From: Streptomyces rubellomurinus
GTDB taxonomy: Bacteria > Actinomycetota > Actinomycetes > Streptomycetales > Streptomycetaceae
Direction: 5' to 3'
DNA length: 64,000 bases
NCBI RefSeq assembly: GCF_000961885.1
Contig: NZ_JZKH01000005.1
Span: forward strand, 101,169 to 165,168
Positions 1 to 10,504 of this stretch are shown here, in pieces (the first letter of the stretch is position 1; each line of letters opens with the position of its first letter). A program made the position numbers and the translations under genes. The notes beneath the pieces are model-generated. The model did not search any database, was not told the origin of the DNA, and saw only the letters and a list, made by a program, of their open reading frames with translations.

Positions 1-843
1 GGCGGCCAGCACAACAAGGACATGGTGACCGGCGCCGTGGCCCTGGCCGAGTTCGCGCACATCGTCGCCGCGAAGTACGACATCACCGTCGCCCTGCACA
101 CCGACCACTGCCCGAAGGACAAGCTGGACGGCTACGTCCGCCCGCTGCTGGCGGTCTCCGCCGAGCGCGTGGCCAAGGGCCAGAACCCGCTGTTCCAGTC
201 GCACATGTGGGACGGCTCGGCCGAGACCCTGTCGGACAACCTGGCCATCGCCCAGGAGCTGCTGGCCCAGGCCGCGGCCGCCAGGATCATCCTCGAGGTC
301 GAGATCACCCCGACCGGTGGCGAGGAGGACGGCGTCACCCACGAGATCAACGACGAGCTGTACACCACCGTCAACGACGCCGTGCGCACCGCCGAGGCGC
401 TGGGCCTGGGCGAGAAGGGCCGCTACCTGCTGGCCGCCTCGTTCGGCAACGTGCACGGCGTGTACAAGCCGGGCAACGTCGTGCTGAAGCCGGAGCTGCT
501 GCGCGAGCTGCAGGACGCGATCGGCAAGCAGTACGGCAAGAGCGACCCGTTCGACTTCGTCTTCCACGGCGGCTCGGGCTCCACCGCCGAGGAGATCGCC
601 ACCGCGCTGGAGAACGGCGTCGTGAAGATGAACCTGGACACCGACACCCAGTACGCCTTCACCCGCCCGGTGGCCGGCCACATGTTCGCCAACTACGACG
701 GCGTGCTGAAGGTCGACGGCGAGGTCGGCAAGAAGAACACCTACGACCCGCGCACCTGGGGCAAGCTGGCCGAGGCCGGCATGGCCGCCCGCGTGGTCGA
801 GGCCGCCGAGCAGCTGCGCTCGGCCGGCAAGCGCCTGAAGTAG
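1..843 (+). CDS. fba: Class II fructose-bisphosphate aldolase (5' truncated)
   Basis: Glycolytic and gluconeogenic cytosolic enzyme that reversibly splits fructose 1,6-bisphosphate into DHAP and glyceraldehyde 3-phosphate with a divalent metal. The reading frame is open from base 1, and 280 residues are visible. The family is usually about 340 residues, so roughly 60 N-terminal residues lie outside the window. Visible features are the metal-binding stretch LHTDHCPKD, the phosphate-binding glycine segment FHGGSGS, and the conserved KMNLDTDTQ segment. A strong hairpin follows the stop codon. Assignment is secure; only the start is missing. Confidence 0.97.
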   Translation, partial: GGQHNKDMVTGAVALAEFAHIVAAKYDITVALHTDHCPKDKLDGYVRPLLAVSAERVAKGQNPLFQSHMWDGSAETLSDNLAIAQELLAQAAAARIILEVEITPTGGEEDGVTHEINDELYTTVNDAVRTAEALGLGEKGRYLLAASFGNVHGVYKPGNVVLKPELLRELQDAIGKQYGKSDPFDFVFHGGSGSTAEEIATALENGVVKMNLDTDTQYAFTRPVAGHMFANYDGVLKVDGEVGKKNTYDPRTWGKLAEAGMAARVVEAAEQLRSAGKRLK

Positions 844-857
844 GCGCCCGGCACGAC

Positions 858-889
858 GGTGCCCCCGGCGGTCCTCCGCCGGGGGCACC
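858..889. terminator. Bidirectional hairpin terminator between fba and the DUF3151 gene
   Basis: A perfect 14-bp stem (ggtgcccccggcgg) with a tcct loop begins 15 bases after the fba stop and lies between two convergent genes. There is no T-tract, as is normal for Streptomyces terminators. Confidence 0.85.
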
Positions 890-907
890 CGCACGTCCGG
901 ACGGGTC

Positions 908-1327
908 CTACTGCTTGAGCTCCGCGTACGCCTCCGCGCTGCTGTCCTTCAGGAACTGCCAGCAGCGGGCCTCCTCCTCGGTCTCCTTGATCGCGCCGGC
1001 CGCCCGGGCGAGCGCGGCCAGGCAGCGCAGGAAGCCGCGGTTGCCGCGGTGCTCCCACGGCACCGGACCGTGGCCCTTCCAGCCGCTGCGGCGCAGCGCG
1101 TCCAGGCCGCGGTGGTAGCCGGTGCGGGCGTAGGCGTACGACTCGACGTACCGGCCGGCCGCGTACGCGTCGTCGGCGAGCATGGCCCAGGCCAGGCAGA
1201 AGGACGGGAAGTCGGCGGCCACCTGGGTCGGCGAGGCCGACTCCTCCGCCAGCATGCGGTAGGGCTGCTCGTCCTCCGGCAGGAGGGTCGGGTCGGGGCC
1301 GTCGAGAAGATTCCTGTGGATCGCCAT
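908..1327 (-). CDS. DUF3151 domain-containing protein
   Basis: A 139-residue cytosolic protein beginning MAIHRNLLDGPDPTLLP, the form expected for the actinobacterial DUF3151 family. The rest is mostly alpha-helical and rich in Ala, Tyr and Trp (for example GYHRGLDALRRSGWKG, PVPWEHRGNRGFLRCL), suggesting a helical-repeat-like fold. The reading frame continues upstream to 1498, but the ATG at 1327 gives the family-typical N-terminus. Function is unknown. It is convergent with fba. Confidence 0.85.
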   Translation of the reverse strand: MAIHRNLLDGPDPTLLPEDEQPYRMLAEESASPTQVAADFPSFCLAWAMLADDAYAAGRYVESYAYARTGYHRGLDALRRSGWKGHGPVPWEHRGNRGFLRCLAALARAAGAIKETEEEARCWQFLKDSSAEAYAELKQ

Positions 1328-1477
1328 GCCCTGAAGTCTGCCACCCGAGCCGCAGGGGTCAACCGCCCTCCTTGCGATCTCCCCGTTCCGTTCCGCTCGC
1401 GCACGGGACGGCGACGGAGCGAACTCCTCGGCCCGGTCCGCCGCTTGGGCCTCCGGGCCGCCGGACGGCGTTCTCCC

Positions 1478-1492
1478 ACATACCCGGTATGT
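1478..1492. promoter_or_regulatory. 15-bp palindrome upstream of the DUF3152 gene
   Basis: ACATACCCGGTATGT has 6-bp perfect arms (acatac/gtatgt) around ccg and lies 26 bases before the GTG start at 1519. It sits in a more AT-rich patch between two divergent genes, where an operator or promoter is expected. The binding protein is unknown. Confidence 0.4.
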
Positions 1493-1518
1493 AGACATTC
1501 ACCCGTTCGCATGCCAGG

Positions 1519-2484
1519 GTGTCGCTCGTGCCCGCAGCCAGATCCGCCCGCAGGCGAGCCACCCCGACGAGCCGCAAGGCCCCCAACGCCCGGACCACGC
1601 AGGGCGATCGGGAGAACGCCCAGCGCAACCGGCCCGCCCCGGCCCGCCGGAACGCCCAGAGCGGCCGTCGCCGCCGCCGGCAGCGTCGCGGCATCGGGCC
1701 TGGCATGCTCGCGGCGATCGTCGCGACCGTCCTGGTGCTGGGCACCGCGGCCTTCATGCTGAACCGCCCCTCGGACCCGCCCGCCGCCGCGCCCACCACC
1801 CAGGCCCGGATCGCCCCGCCCACCGAGGCGACCCCGGCCGCCACCCCGTCGGCCCCGCCCGCGCCGGCCCCGGCCGCGACGCCGACCCCGGAGCCCACCG
1901 CCACCGCGCCCGACCCCGGCCCGACCAAGGGCGCGGGCACCTTCACCACCGCCCCCGCCGACGCCAAGCCGGTCGGCCGCGGCAACATCCGCCGCTACCG
2001 GGTGGAGGTCGAGGACGGCATCGGCATCGACGCCCCCTCCGCCGCCGCGCAGATCCACGGCATCCTCGGCGACCGCCGCGGCTGGACCAACGACCGCAAG
2101 AACGGCTTCCAGCTGGTCGCCGGCGGCTCCTACGACTTCACCGTGAAGATCGCCTCCCCGGCCACCGTGGACAAGATCTGCGGCGCCTCCGGCCTGGACA
2201 CCCACGGCGAGGTCAACTGCAACGTCGGCAACCAGGTGCTCGTCAACTCCAAGCGCTGGAACACCGGTTCACCGCAGTTCAGCGGGCCGATAGAGGAGTA
2301 CCGGGCGCTCATCGTCAACCACGAGGTCGGCCACCGGATCGGCCACGGCCACGAGACCTGCCCCGGCCCGGGCAAGCCCGCGCCCGCGATGATGCAGCAG
2401 ATCTACGGGCTCAAGGGCTGCACGCCCAACGCCTGGCCGTACACCGCGGACGGCACCTACCTGAGCGGGCCATCGGTGCCGTAG
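1519..2484 (+). CDS. DUF3152 protein, membrane-anchored putative zinc metalloprotease
   Basis: A 321-residue protein with a GTG start. Residues 1-60 are very basic and probably cytosolic. One transmembrane segment spans about residues 61-81. A Pro/Ala/Thr-rich linker runs from about 85 to 150, and the DUF3152 domain fills the rest, presumably outside the membrane. Residues 268-281 read HEVGHRIGHGHETC, an HExxHxxGHxHxxC arrangement closely resembling a metzincin-type zinc site with catalytic Glu269. Four cysteines (221, 234, 281, 301) could form disulfides in an exported domain. Substrate is unknown. A GTG at 1528 is an alternative start. Peptidase activity is inferred from the motif only. Confidence 0.82.
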   Translation: MSLVPAARSARRRATPTSRKAPNARTTQGDRENAQRNRPAPARRNAQSGRRRRRQRRGIGPGMLAAIVATVLVLGTAAFMLNRPSDPPAAAPTTQARIAPPTEATPAATPSAPPAPAPAATPTPEPTATAPDPGPTKGAGTFTTAPADAKPVGRGNIRRYRVEVEDGIGIDAPSAAAQIHGILGDRRGWTNDRKNGFQLVAGGSYDFTVKIASPATVDKICGASGLDTHGEVNCNVGNQVLVNSKRWNTGSPQFSGPIEEYRALIVNHEVGHRIGHGHETCPGPGKPAPAMMQQIYGLKGCTPNAWPYTADGTYLSGPSVP

Positions 2485-2545
2485 CGGGACGGAGTTGAGA
2501 CCCGATCGGCAACCCGCCGGGACGACCGGGCCGTATCGTGCGGGC

Positions 2546-3250
2546 ATGACCGCTGCCCAACTCCGGAGGCTCGCCGCCGCGTTCGCCGCAGCCGGGACCG
2601 TCCTCGGCGCCGCCGCCTGCTCCTCCGCCGACGACCTCGCCCAGGGCGGCGGAGCGCTCAGCTACGACCGCGTGCGGTCCGTCGCCCTGGACGCGGTCAA
2701 GAACAGGACGGACACCTGCCCGTTCGGCCTCGACTTGGCGAAGGCCGCCGGCGCCGCCGGGATCACTGGTGCCGTCTCCCCGGCCGAGCACGACGGCCGC
2801 TCCGTCTCGGGCAACGCCGGCGACGGCGTCCCGCCCCAGCCCTGGCCGTCCGGCGCCAGCCACCCGGCCTCCATGCCCGAGCAGCCGGCCGTCCCGCAGA
2901 ACGCCGACATCACCTGCTCCTACCGGGTCGGCTCCGCCACCGTCGAGGTGGAGCTGATGGCCGTCCCGAAGAACGACTACGGCATCAGCATGATGCTGGC
3001 CAGGATCGGGCAGGCCGGGCGACTCGGCGTGGACGACCTGAACCGCTTCTTCGCCGACCGGCCCGGCATCGGCCAAACCAGGCTGACCCCGGGCCCCGGC
3101 ACCGCCGCCGTCTCCCGGCTCGCGGTGAACGGCGAGGGGGACCTGATCATGATGCTCTCCCAGGACTCCGGCGACCCCGAGCAGAACCCCGCCCTGGCCG
3201 GCGAGCCGCTGCGCAAGGCCGCCGAGGCGCTGGTCAAGCAGCTGGGCTGA
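2546..3250 (+). CDS. Putative lipoprotein of unknown function
   Basis: A 234-residue protein. The ATG at 2546 gives a signal peptide (basic MTAAQLRR, then a hydrophobic Ala-rich core) ending near Cys25 in LGAAACSS. The lipobox is non-canonical, with Ala rather than Leu at -3. The mature part has one cysteine pair candidate (TCPFGLDL near residue 57 and ITCSYRVG near 129) and no recognised domain. It is convergent with the next gene, whose stop lies 9 bases away. The open frame extends to 2495, but that start would bury the signal peptide. Confidence 0.7.
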   Translation: MTAAQLRRLAAAFAAAGTVLGAAACSSADDLAQGGGALSYDRVRSVALDAVKNRTDTCPFGLDLAKAAGAAGITGAVSPAEHDGRSVSGNAGDGVPPQPWPSGASHPASMPEQPAVPQNADITCSYRVGSATVEVELMAVPKNDYGISMMLARIGQAGRLGVDDLNRFFADRPGIGQTRLTPGPGTAAVSRLAVNGEGDLIMMLSQDSGDPEQNPALAGEPLRKAAEALVKQLG

Positions 3251-3259
3251 CCGACTGGC

Positions 3260-4081
3260 TCAACCCATCACGGGCAGGTGCTCCCGCAGGTCGCTGCGCT
3301 CGCCGGAGGCCGTGAGGGCGGCGCTCTCCTGCGCCGCCGCCCAGTCGAGCCGGCCGGTGGCCAGCCGGATCCAGGTCAGCGGGTCGGTCTCGACCACGTT
3401 CGGCGGGGTGCCCCGGGTGTGCTTGGGCCCCTCGACGGCCTGCACCACGGCGTACGGCGGGATCCGCAGCTCGACGGCCCCGCCGGGCGCCCGTTCGGCG
3501 AAGGCGTCGGCCAGCAGCCGGGTCACGGTGGCGAGGGCCTGCCGGTCGTGCGGGAAGGCGGGGGCGTCCGGCCCGAGGGCGTCGGCCAGGTCGTCGGCGT
3601 GCACGACGGCCTCCAGCAGCCTGGTCAGCAGGTAGTCCGTCATCGGTATCGGCCGGCCGAGCCGGGTGGCGATCCGCCGGTCGGGATCGGCGACGTCGGG
3701 CCCGTCCAGGGCCTTGAGCACCGCCAGCGCCGGCCGGTCGAACTCCTCGGCCACCGCCTCCGGCCCGCCGGCGTACGCCGCGGCCGCGAGCGCGCGGGCG
3801 CCCTCGTCGACCGCGTCGGCGACCGTCCGGGTGAGGCCGATCGCCTCGGCCGCCCCCAGCGGGGCTCCGGCCGGAACCGGCACGTCCAGCTGCTGGGGCA
3901 GTGCGCCCAGGGCCATGCCCAGGTGCGCGACCAACTCGCGCACCCGCCACGTCCCGAGCCGGGTGGGCAGCTCCAACTGCTCCTCGGTGAGGCCGTGCAC
4001 GGCGGCGCGCAGCGCCTCGGTCTGGGCGGCCAGCGCGGCGCGGACCTTCGGCGGCTGGTACGTACGGGACTTGGGTGGCAT
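3260..4081 (-). CDS. Maleylpyruvate isomerase family mycothiol-dependent protein
   Basis: A 273-residue protein of the DinB-like, mycothiol-dependent isomerase superfamily. The N-terminal four-helix-bundle domain carries the usual metal-ligand positions: His in RELVAHLGMALG and the His/Asp cluster in EAVVHADDLADALG. The C-terminal part resembles the SCP2-like domain. The family uses mycothiol, the actinobacterial thiol, but the substrate cannot be told. I chose the ATG at 4081 (MPPKSRTYQP); a second ATG lies four codons upstream at 4093. It lies downstream of purL on the same strand but is separated by a terminator. A paralogue lies at 23127. Confidence 0.82.
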   Translation of the reverse strand: MPPKSRTYQPPKVRAALAAQTEALRAAVHGLTEEQLELPTRLGTWRVRELVAHLGMALGALPQQLDVPVPAGAPLGAAEAIGLTRTVADAVDEGARALAAAAYAGGPEAVAEEFDRPALAVLKALDGPDVADPDRRIATRLGRPIPMTDYLLTRLLEAVVHADDLADALGPDAPAFPHDRQALATVTRLLADAFAERAPGGAVELRIPPYAVVQAVEGPKHTRGTPPNVVETDPLTWIRLATGRLDWAAAQESAALTASGERSDLREHLPVMG

Positions 4082-4100
4082 GGCCCCCAACATACGCCGA

Positions 4101-4133
4101 GGGGCGGACGGTTCGAAACGAACCGCCCGCCCC
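4101..4133 (-). terminator. Hairpin terminator after purL
   Basis: A 15-bp stem (ggggcggacggttcg against cgaaccgcccgcccc, one mismatch) with an aaa loop, 16 bases beyond the purL stop in the direction of transcription. Confidence 0.8.
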
Positions 4134-4149
4134 CGGAGAGCCGGAGCCG

Positions 4150-6404
<2,255 letters not shown>

Positions 6405-6405
<1 letters not shown>

Positions 6406-7106
6406 CAGGCGTTCACCAGCTGCTTCAGTACGGACGTGAAGAAGCCCAGGCCCTCGGTGGTCGGACCGGTGAGCGGCTCCACCGCGTGCTCCGGGTGCGG
6501 CATCAGGCCGACGACATTGCCGGCGGCGTTGGTGATGCCGGCGATGTCGCGGTACGAACCGTTCGGGTTACCGAACCCCTCAGCGGCGTCGCCGCGGGCG
6601 AGGTAACGGGCGACCACCCGGCCCTCCGCCTCCAGTTCGTCCAGGACGCGCTCGTCGGCGACGAAGCGGCCCTCACCGTTCTTCAGCGGGACGACGATTT
6701 CCTGGCCGGCCGAGTAATCCCGGGTCCAGGCGGTCTCCGCGTTCTCGATGCGCAGCTTCTGGTCGCGGCAGATGAAGTGCAGCGAGTCGTTGCGGGTGAG
6801 CGCACCCGGCAGCAGGTGCGATTCGCAGAGCACCTGGAAGCCGTTGCAGATACCGAGCACCGGCATTCCCAGCCTGGCCTGCTCGATGACGGTCTCCATC
6901 ACCGGCGAGAAGCGGGAGATCGCGCCGCAGCGCAGATAGTCGCCGTAACTGAATCCGCCCGGCAGGACGACGGCGTCGACCTGGTGGAGATCCTTGTCAC
7001 GGTGCCACAGGGCGACCGGCTCGGCGCCGGCCAGGCGGACCGCACGCTGGGCGTCGCGGTCGTCGAGGGAGCCGGGGAAAGTGACGACGCCGACGCGGGT
7101 GGTCAC
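6405..7106 (-). CDS. purQ: Phosphoribosylformylglycinamidine synthase subunit PurQ (glutaminase)
   Basis: A 233-residue class I glutamine amidotransferase that supplies ammonia to PurL. The nucleophile Cys87 sits in GICNGFQVL, and the His204/Glu206 pair sits in PHPEHAVEP. The oxyanion-loop sequence [14 protein letters not shown] is typical of PurQ. The ATG overlaps the end of purS by 4 bases (ATGA), so purS, purQ and purL form one tightly coupled leftward operon. Confidence 0.98.
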
Positions 7107-7357
7107 TTCGCCGCCTCCTCGACGCGGACGGTGAAGTCCTCGATCACGGTGTTGGCGAGAAACGTCTCGGCGGCTTCACGGATACGGGCGAGCGCGGCGT
7201 CGTCGACCGGGCCCTCCACTTCCAGCTCGAAACGCTTGCCCTGGCGGACGTCGGCGATCCCGGTGAATCCGAGACGGGGCAGTGCACGCTGCACCGCCTG
7301 TCCCTGGGGGTCGAGGATCTCCGGCTTGAGCATGACGTCGACTACGACGCGTGCCAC
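7103..7357 (-). CDS. purS: Phosphoribosylformylglycinamidine synthase subunit PurS
   Basis: An 84-residue small subunit that dimerises and bridges PurL and PurQ. The sequence [19 protein letters not shown] is the standard PurS opening, and the length is right. The start is GTG at 7357, preceded by GGGAG about 5 bases upstream. The open frame continues several hundred bases further, but that part is non-coding. It is the first gene of the purSQL operon. Confidence 0.96.
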   Translation of the reverse strand: MARVVVDVMLKPEILDPQGQAVQRALPRLGFTGIADVRQGKRFELEVEGPVDDAALARIREAAETFLANTVIEDFTVRVEEAAK

Positions 7358-7825
7358 TGGCACTCCCGGTGGTGTCTTCGGTGAGGCGGGGGAACTCCAG
7401 ACTACCGGGGGTTTCGGGCAGGATTGCTGGCCGGGGATAGCGACGCGCGTAGACCCGAGACCCTTACGCCGCAAGGGATCCGGCTCCGCGACCCCCCGCC
7501 GGGGACGGCCGGTTTCCACGGATTCGGAGTCGGGAGAGAGAACGCCCGAAGAACACCCGAATACGGCACTTGGGGACAGATCCTCCCGTCCCCGCACAGG
7601 GGTATCCGACAGCCCGGCGAAGATTCGTGAATATCCGGAAAAGAATGCCGGACTCTTCGATTTCGACCCCCTTCGGGTGCAGAATAGGGCCACCTGTCGC
7701 GGCAAGTGCTGCGTATCCGGCCGGCCATCGGGCCTGCCCGTACGCGCTTGCGCGAGTGGTGCACAACAGGCCTCCGTGCGCATCCCGCGGACCGGCGGCC
7801 GAATTGCCCGAGAGGATTGACACCC
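7358..7825. promoter_or_regulatory. Divergent control region between purS and lsr2
   Basis: A 468-bp region without a convincing gene. It holds a tandem 11-bp repeat (agaacgcccga then agaacacccga, 7539-7560). The stretch at about 7620-7690 is less GC-rich. A possible lsr2 promoter is ttcgat, 18 bases, then cagaat, with cagaat just before 7687. It must carry the purSQL promoter leftward and the lsr2 promoter rightward; I cannot place the purS promoter with confidence. The lsr2 ribosome binding site is gagagga just before 7826. Confidence 0.5.
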
Positions 7826-8143
7826 ATGGCTCAGCGTGTAGTTGTCACGCTCTCCGACGACCTGGACGGCGGCGCCGCCGCGGAAACCGTCCACTTCGGC
7901 GTCGACGGGAAGTCGTACGAGATCGACCTGTCCGTGGACAACGCCGAAAAGCTGCGGGAGGCCCTCGCCCCGTTCGTCGCGGCCGGCCGCCGCCAGAGCC
8001 GCACCGGAAAGTCCTTCCGCCGCACCGCGCTCACCCCGGACCCGGCCGCCGTGCGCGCCTGGGCCCTCTCCCGCGGCATGGAGCTGCCCGCCCGGGGCCG
8101 GATCCCCAAGCACGTGTACGAGCAGTTCGCCGACGCGAACTGA
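7826..8143 (+). CDS. lsr2: Lsr2-family nucleoid-associated protein
   Basis: A 105-residue H-NS-like xenogeneic silencer that bridges AT-rich DNA. The N-terminal dimerisation domain (MAQRVVVTLSDDLDGG through about residue 55) and the C-terminal helical DNA-binding domain are joined by a basic linker. The minor-groove-inserting RGR motif is residues 90-92 in PARGRIPKHVYEQF. The start is ATG at 7826 with a gagagga Shine-Dalgarno sequence. Streptomyces usually carries two lsr2 paralogues; which one this is cannot be decided from the window. Confidence 0.95.
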   Translation: MAQRVVVTLSDDLDGGAAAETVHFGVDGKSYEIDLSVDNAEKLREALAPFVAAGRRQSRTGKSFRRTALTPDPAAVRAWALSRGMELPARGRIPKHVYEQFADAN

Positions 8144-8164
8144 CCCGTCCGGGGCAGCACCCCT

Positions 8165-8206
8165 GGTCGCCCCGCCCGCACCCTGGACCGAAAGGGTGGG
8201 GCGACC
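8165..8206 (+). terminator. Hairpin terminator after lsr2
   Basis: The outer stem ggtcgcccc/ggggcgacc (9 bp) encloses an inner accct/agggt stem. It lies 21 bases after the lsr2 stop and before the tRNA genes. Confidence 0.65.
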
Positions 8207-8288
8207 ACCCCGAAAGATGCTGTAGAGTATTCCTCGTCGCCGCAACGGAGAGATCCGAAGAGGCGGCCGGTGCCCCACCAGGCACCGT

Positions 8289-8361
8289 GCGGACGTGGCT
8301 CAGTTGGTAGAGCATCACCTTGCCAAGGTGAGGGTCGCGAGTTCGAATCTCGTCGTCCGCT
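8289..8361 (+). tRNA. tRNA-Gly (GCC)
   Basis: A 73-base cloverleaf: acceptor stem GCGGACG/CGTCCGC, D arm GCTCAGTTGGTAGAGC, anticodon loop TTGCCAA with anticodon GCC at 8322-8324, T loop TTCGAAT, and discriminator T. The CCA is not encoded. A promoter-like TAGAGT lies about 60 bases upstream. Confidence 0.97.
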
Positions 8362-8400
8362 CGCAGTGCGCGAGCACAGCACAAAAGAATAGTTTGACCT

Positions 8401-8473
8401 GCGGACGTGGCTCAGTTGGTAGAGCATCACCTTGCCAAGGTGAGGGTCGCGAGTTCGAATCTCGTCGTCCGCT
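8401..8473 (+). tRNA. tRNA-Gly (GCC), second identical copy
   Basis: Base-for-base identical to the copy at 8289, with anticodon GCC at 8434-8436. The spacer of 39 bases carries no obvious promoter, so both are probably cut from one transcript ending at the hairpin at 8481. Confidence 0.97.
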
Positions 8474-8480
8474 CCGGCAC

Positions 8481-8510
8481 GAAGGGCCCCCTCGATCGAG
8501 GGGGCCCTTC
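8481..8510 (+). terminator. Perfect 30-bp palindrome, terminator of the tRNA-Gly pair
   Basis: gaagggccccctcga followed directly by its exact reverse complement, 7 bases after the second tRNA. RNA would fold into a very stable hairpin. Confidence 0.85.
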
Positions 8511-8575
8511 GGCATTCCCCGGCCGTCCCGCATTCCGCCCCCGGGTTTCCCCGGGAGGCCGGCGACAGCGGGGAC

Positions 8576-8593
8576 CGATGACATTCGTCATCG
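8576..8593. promoter_or_regulatory. Inverted repeat upstream of the ABC transporter gene
   Basis: CGATGAC-attc-GTCATCG, 7-bp perfect arms, about 80 bases before the ATG at 8671. It is a plausible operator for the exporter and two-component genes that follow. No binding protein can be named. Confidence 0.4.
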
Positions 8594-8670
8594 CCGACCC
8601 GTGGATCGCCACCACCGTTCCATGACACCGCGCACTGCCCGCCCGGCCCGGCCGGCGGAAGGCTGGAGTC

Positions 8671-10446
8671 ATGCGAACGAGCCGCCCCTCCCACCCCGAC
8701 GACCACGTGATCGAGGTCACCGACCTGCACCGCCGCTACGGCGGCACCACCGGGTACCACGCCGTCCGCGGCGTCGACCTCACCGTCGGCCGCGGCGAGC
8801 TGTTCGCCCTGCTCGGCACCAACGGCGCCGGCAAGACCTCCACCATGGAGGTCATCGAGGGCCTGACCGCCCCCACCGGCGGCAGCGTCCGGGTCCTCGG
8901 CCACGACCCGCACCGGGAGCGCGCCGCCGTCCGCCCGCGGATCGGCATCATGCTCCAGGAGGGCGGCTTCCCCGGCGACCTCACCTGCGCCGAGACCGGC
9001 CGCGTCTGGGCCGGGACGACCAGCGGCGCCCGCCCGGTGGCGGAGGCGCTGGACCTGGTCGGGCTCGGCCACCGGTCGGGCGTCCGGGTCAAGCAGCTGT
9101 CCGGCGGCGAGAAGCGCCGGCTCGACCTCGCGATGGCCCTGCTCGGCCGCCCCGAGGTGCTGTTCCTGGACGAGCCCAGCACCGGCCTCGACCCGGAGGC
9201 GCGCGCCGCCGTCTGGCGGCTGGTGCGCGAACTGCGCGCCCAGGGCACCACGGTGCTGCTCACCACGCACTACCTGGAGGAGGCCGAGGAGCTGGCCGAC
9301 CGGCTGGCCATCATGCACGGCGGCCGGGTCGTCACCAGCGGCACCGTCGCCGAGGTGATCGCCGGCCGGCCGTCCCGGATCGGCTTCGAACTGCCCGCGT
9401 ACGACGGCGTCGTGCTGCCGGCCCTGACCGGCGCCGAGACCGTCGTCGACGGCCGCAAGGTCACCGTGCACACCACGACCCTCCAGGACACCCTCACCGA
9501 CCTGCTCGGCTGGGCCCGGCACCACGGGATCGCGCTCGGCGCCCTGGACGCCCGCAGCGCCTCACTGGAGGAGGCCTTCCTCGCCATCGCCTCCGAGGCC
9601 GCCGACCAGGCCCCACCGCCTCCCGGGCCCGCCGCCCCCGCCACCGGCCCCCGGAGCACGGCCGCCCGCCGCCTGCTCGCCCTCGGCCGGGCCGAGGCCA
9701 CCCTGCTGATGCGCAACCGCACCGCCCTGTTCACCGCGCTGGTGCTGCCCGTGGTGCTGATCAGCTCCCTGCACGGCCTGCTCAAGAAGCAGGCCGAGGA
9801 CAACCCCGGGCTGGACATCGACTCGCTGCTGGTCTACGGCTCGGTCGGGATGATCCTGGCCTTCGTCGTCTACTACAACCTGACCGCCGCGTACGTCGCG
9901 CGGCGCGGCGAGCTGGTCCTCAAGCGGATGCGCACCGGCGAGGCCAGGGACCTGGAGATCCTGCTCGGCACGGCCGTCCCCTCGCTCACCCTCGGCCTGC
10001 TGATGGCCGCCCTGATCGGGATCGGCGGCAGCGTCCGGCTGCACCTGACCGTGCCGGTCAACCCGCTGCTGATGGTGATCGGCCTGGTGCTGGCCCTGGC
10101 CACCATGATCGCCCTGGCCGCGCTGTCCAGCGCCTTCACCAGGACCGTGGAGAGCGCCGGCATCACCACCCTGCCGGTGATGCTGGTCATGCAGTTCGGC
10201 TCCGGCCTGTTCGTCCCGCTGGAGGTCATGCCCGCGCAGTTGGCCGACGTCTGCCGCCTGCTGCCGACCACCCCCGCCTTCCAGCTGATCCGCGTCGGCT
10301 GGTTCGGCACCGACGGCTCGGCCGCCGCCACCGGCTTCCTCGGCAGCTGGGGCACCGCCGCCCCGCACCTGGCCAGCGGCGGCGTCTGGCTGGGCCTGGC
10401 GGTCTGGGGCGCGGTGCGCTACTTCCGCTGGGAGCCGCGCCGCTGA
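8671..10446 (+). CDS. ABC-2 type exporter, ATPase and permease fused
   Basis: A 591-residue fusion. Residues about 12-310 are an ABC ATPase: Walker A LGTNGAGKTS near residue 49, signature LSGGE at 143-147, Walker B LFLDEPSTGLD from 164, and the switch His in TTHYLEEAEE. A Pro/Ala linker lies near 310-335. Residues about 340-591 are an ABC-2 permease with roughly six membrane segments. These halves are usually separate genes, so a homodimer would form a complete exporter. The two-component genes that follow suggest regulated drug, peptide or lipid export. Substrate unknown. Confidence 0.88.
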   Translation: MRTSRPSHPDDHVIEVTDLHRRYGGTTGYHAVRGVDLTVGRGELFALLGTNGAGKTSTMEVIEGLTAPTGGSVRVLGHDPHRERAAVRPRIGIMLQEGGFPGDLTCAETGRVWAGTTSGARPVAEALDLVGLGHRSGVRVKQLSGGEKRRLDLAMALLGRPEVLFLDEPSTGLDPEARAAVWRLVRELRAQGTTVLLTTHYLEEAEELADRLAIMHGGRVVTSGTVAEVIAGRPSRIGFELPAYDGVVLPALTGAETVVDGRKVTVHTTTLQDTLTDLLGWARHHGIALGALDARSASLEEAFLAIASEAADQAPPPPGPAAPATGPRSTAARRLLALGRAEATLLMRNRTALFTALVLPVVLISSLHGLLKKQAEDNPGLDIDSLLVYGSVGMILAFVVYYNLTAAYVARRGELVLKRMRTGEARDLEILLGTAVPSLTLGLLMAALIGIGGSVRLHLTVPVNPLLMVIGLVLALATMIALAALSSAFTRTVESAGITTLPVMLVMQFGSGLFVPLEVMPAQLADVCRLLPTTPAFQLIRVGWFGTDGSAAATGFLGSWGTAAPHLASGGVWLGLAVWGAVRYFRWEPRR

Positions 10447-10463
10447 TCGGATCAGCGATCCGA
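10447..10463. promoter_or_regulatory. Inverted repeat between the exporter and kinase genes
   Basis: TCGGATC-agc-GATCCGA starts directly after the exporter stop codon and ends 41 bases before the kinase ATG. It could be a weak terminator or an operator. The 7-bp perfect arms make chance less likely but do not settle the role. Confidence 0.4.
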
Positions 10464-10504
10464 AGGTGAACCCCTGGTCCGGCCTCTGATAGGAAGGCAG
10501 CTGC

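Noticed and set aside
949..2205. Long antisense frame (418 codons) across the DUF3151/DUF3152 region
   Set aside because: Composition is Gly/Arg/Ala noise typical of the opposite strand in high-GC DNA, and it overlaps well-supported genes in another frame.
2546..3250. Start at 2495
   Set aside because: It would place 17 polar residues before the signal peptide of a likely exported lipoprotein.
8165..8206. Possible riboswitch or leader before the tRNA genes
   Set aside because: The hairpin starts 21 bases after the lsr2 stop and fits a terminator.
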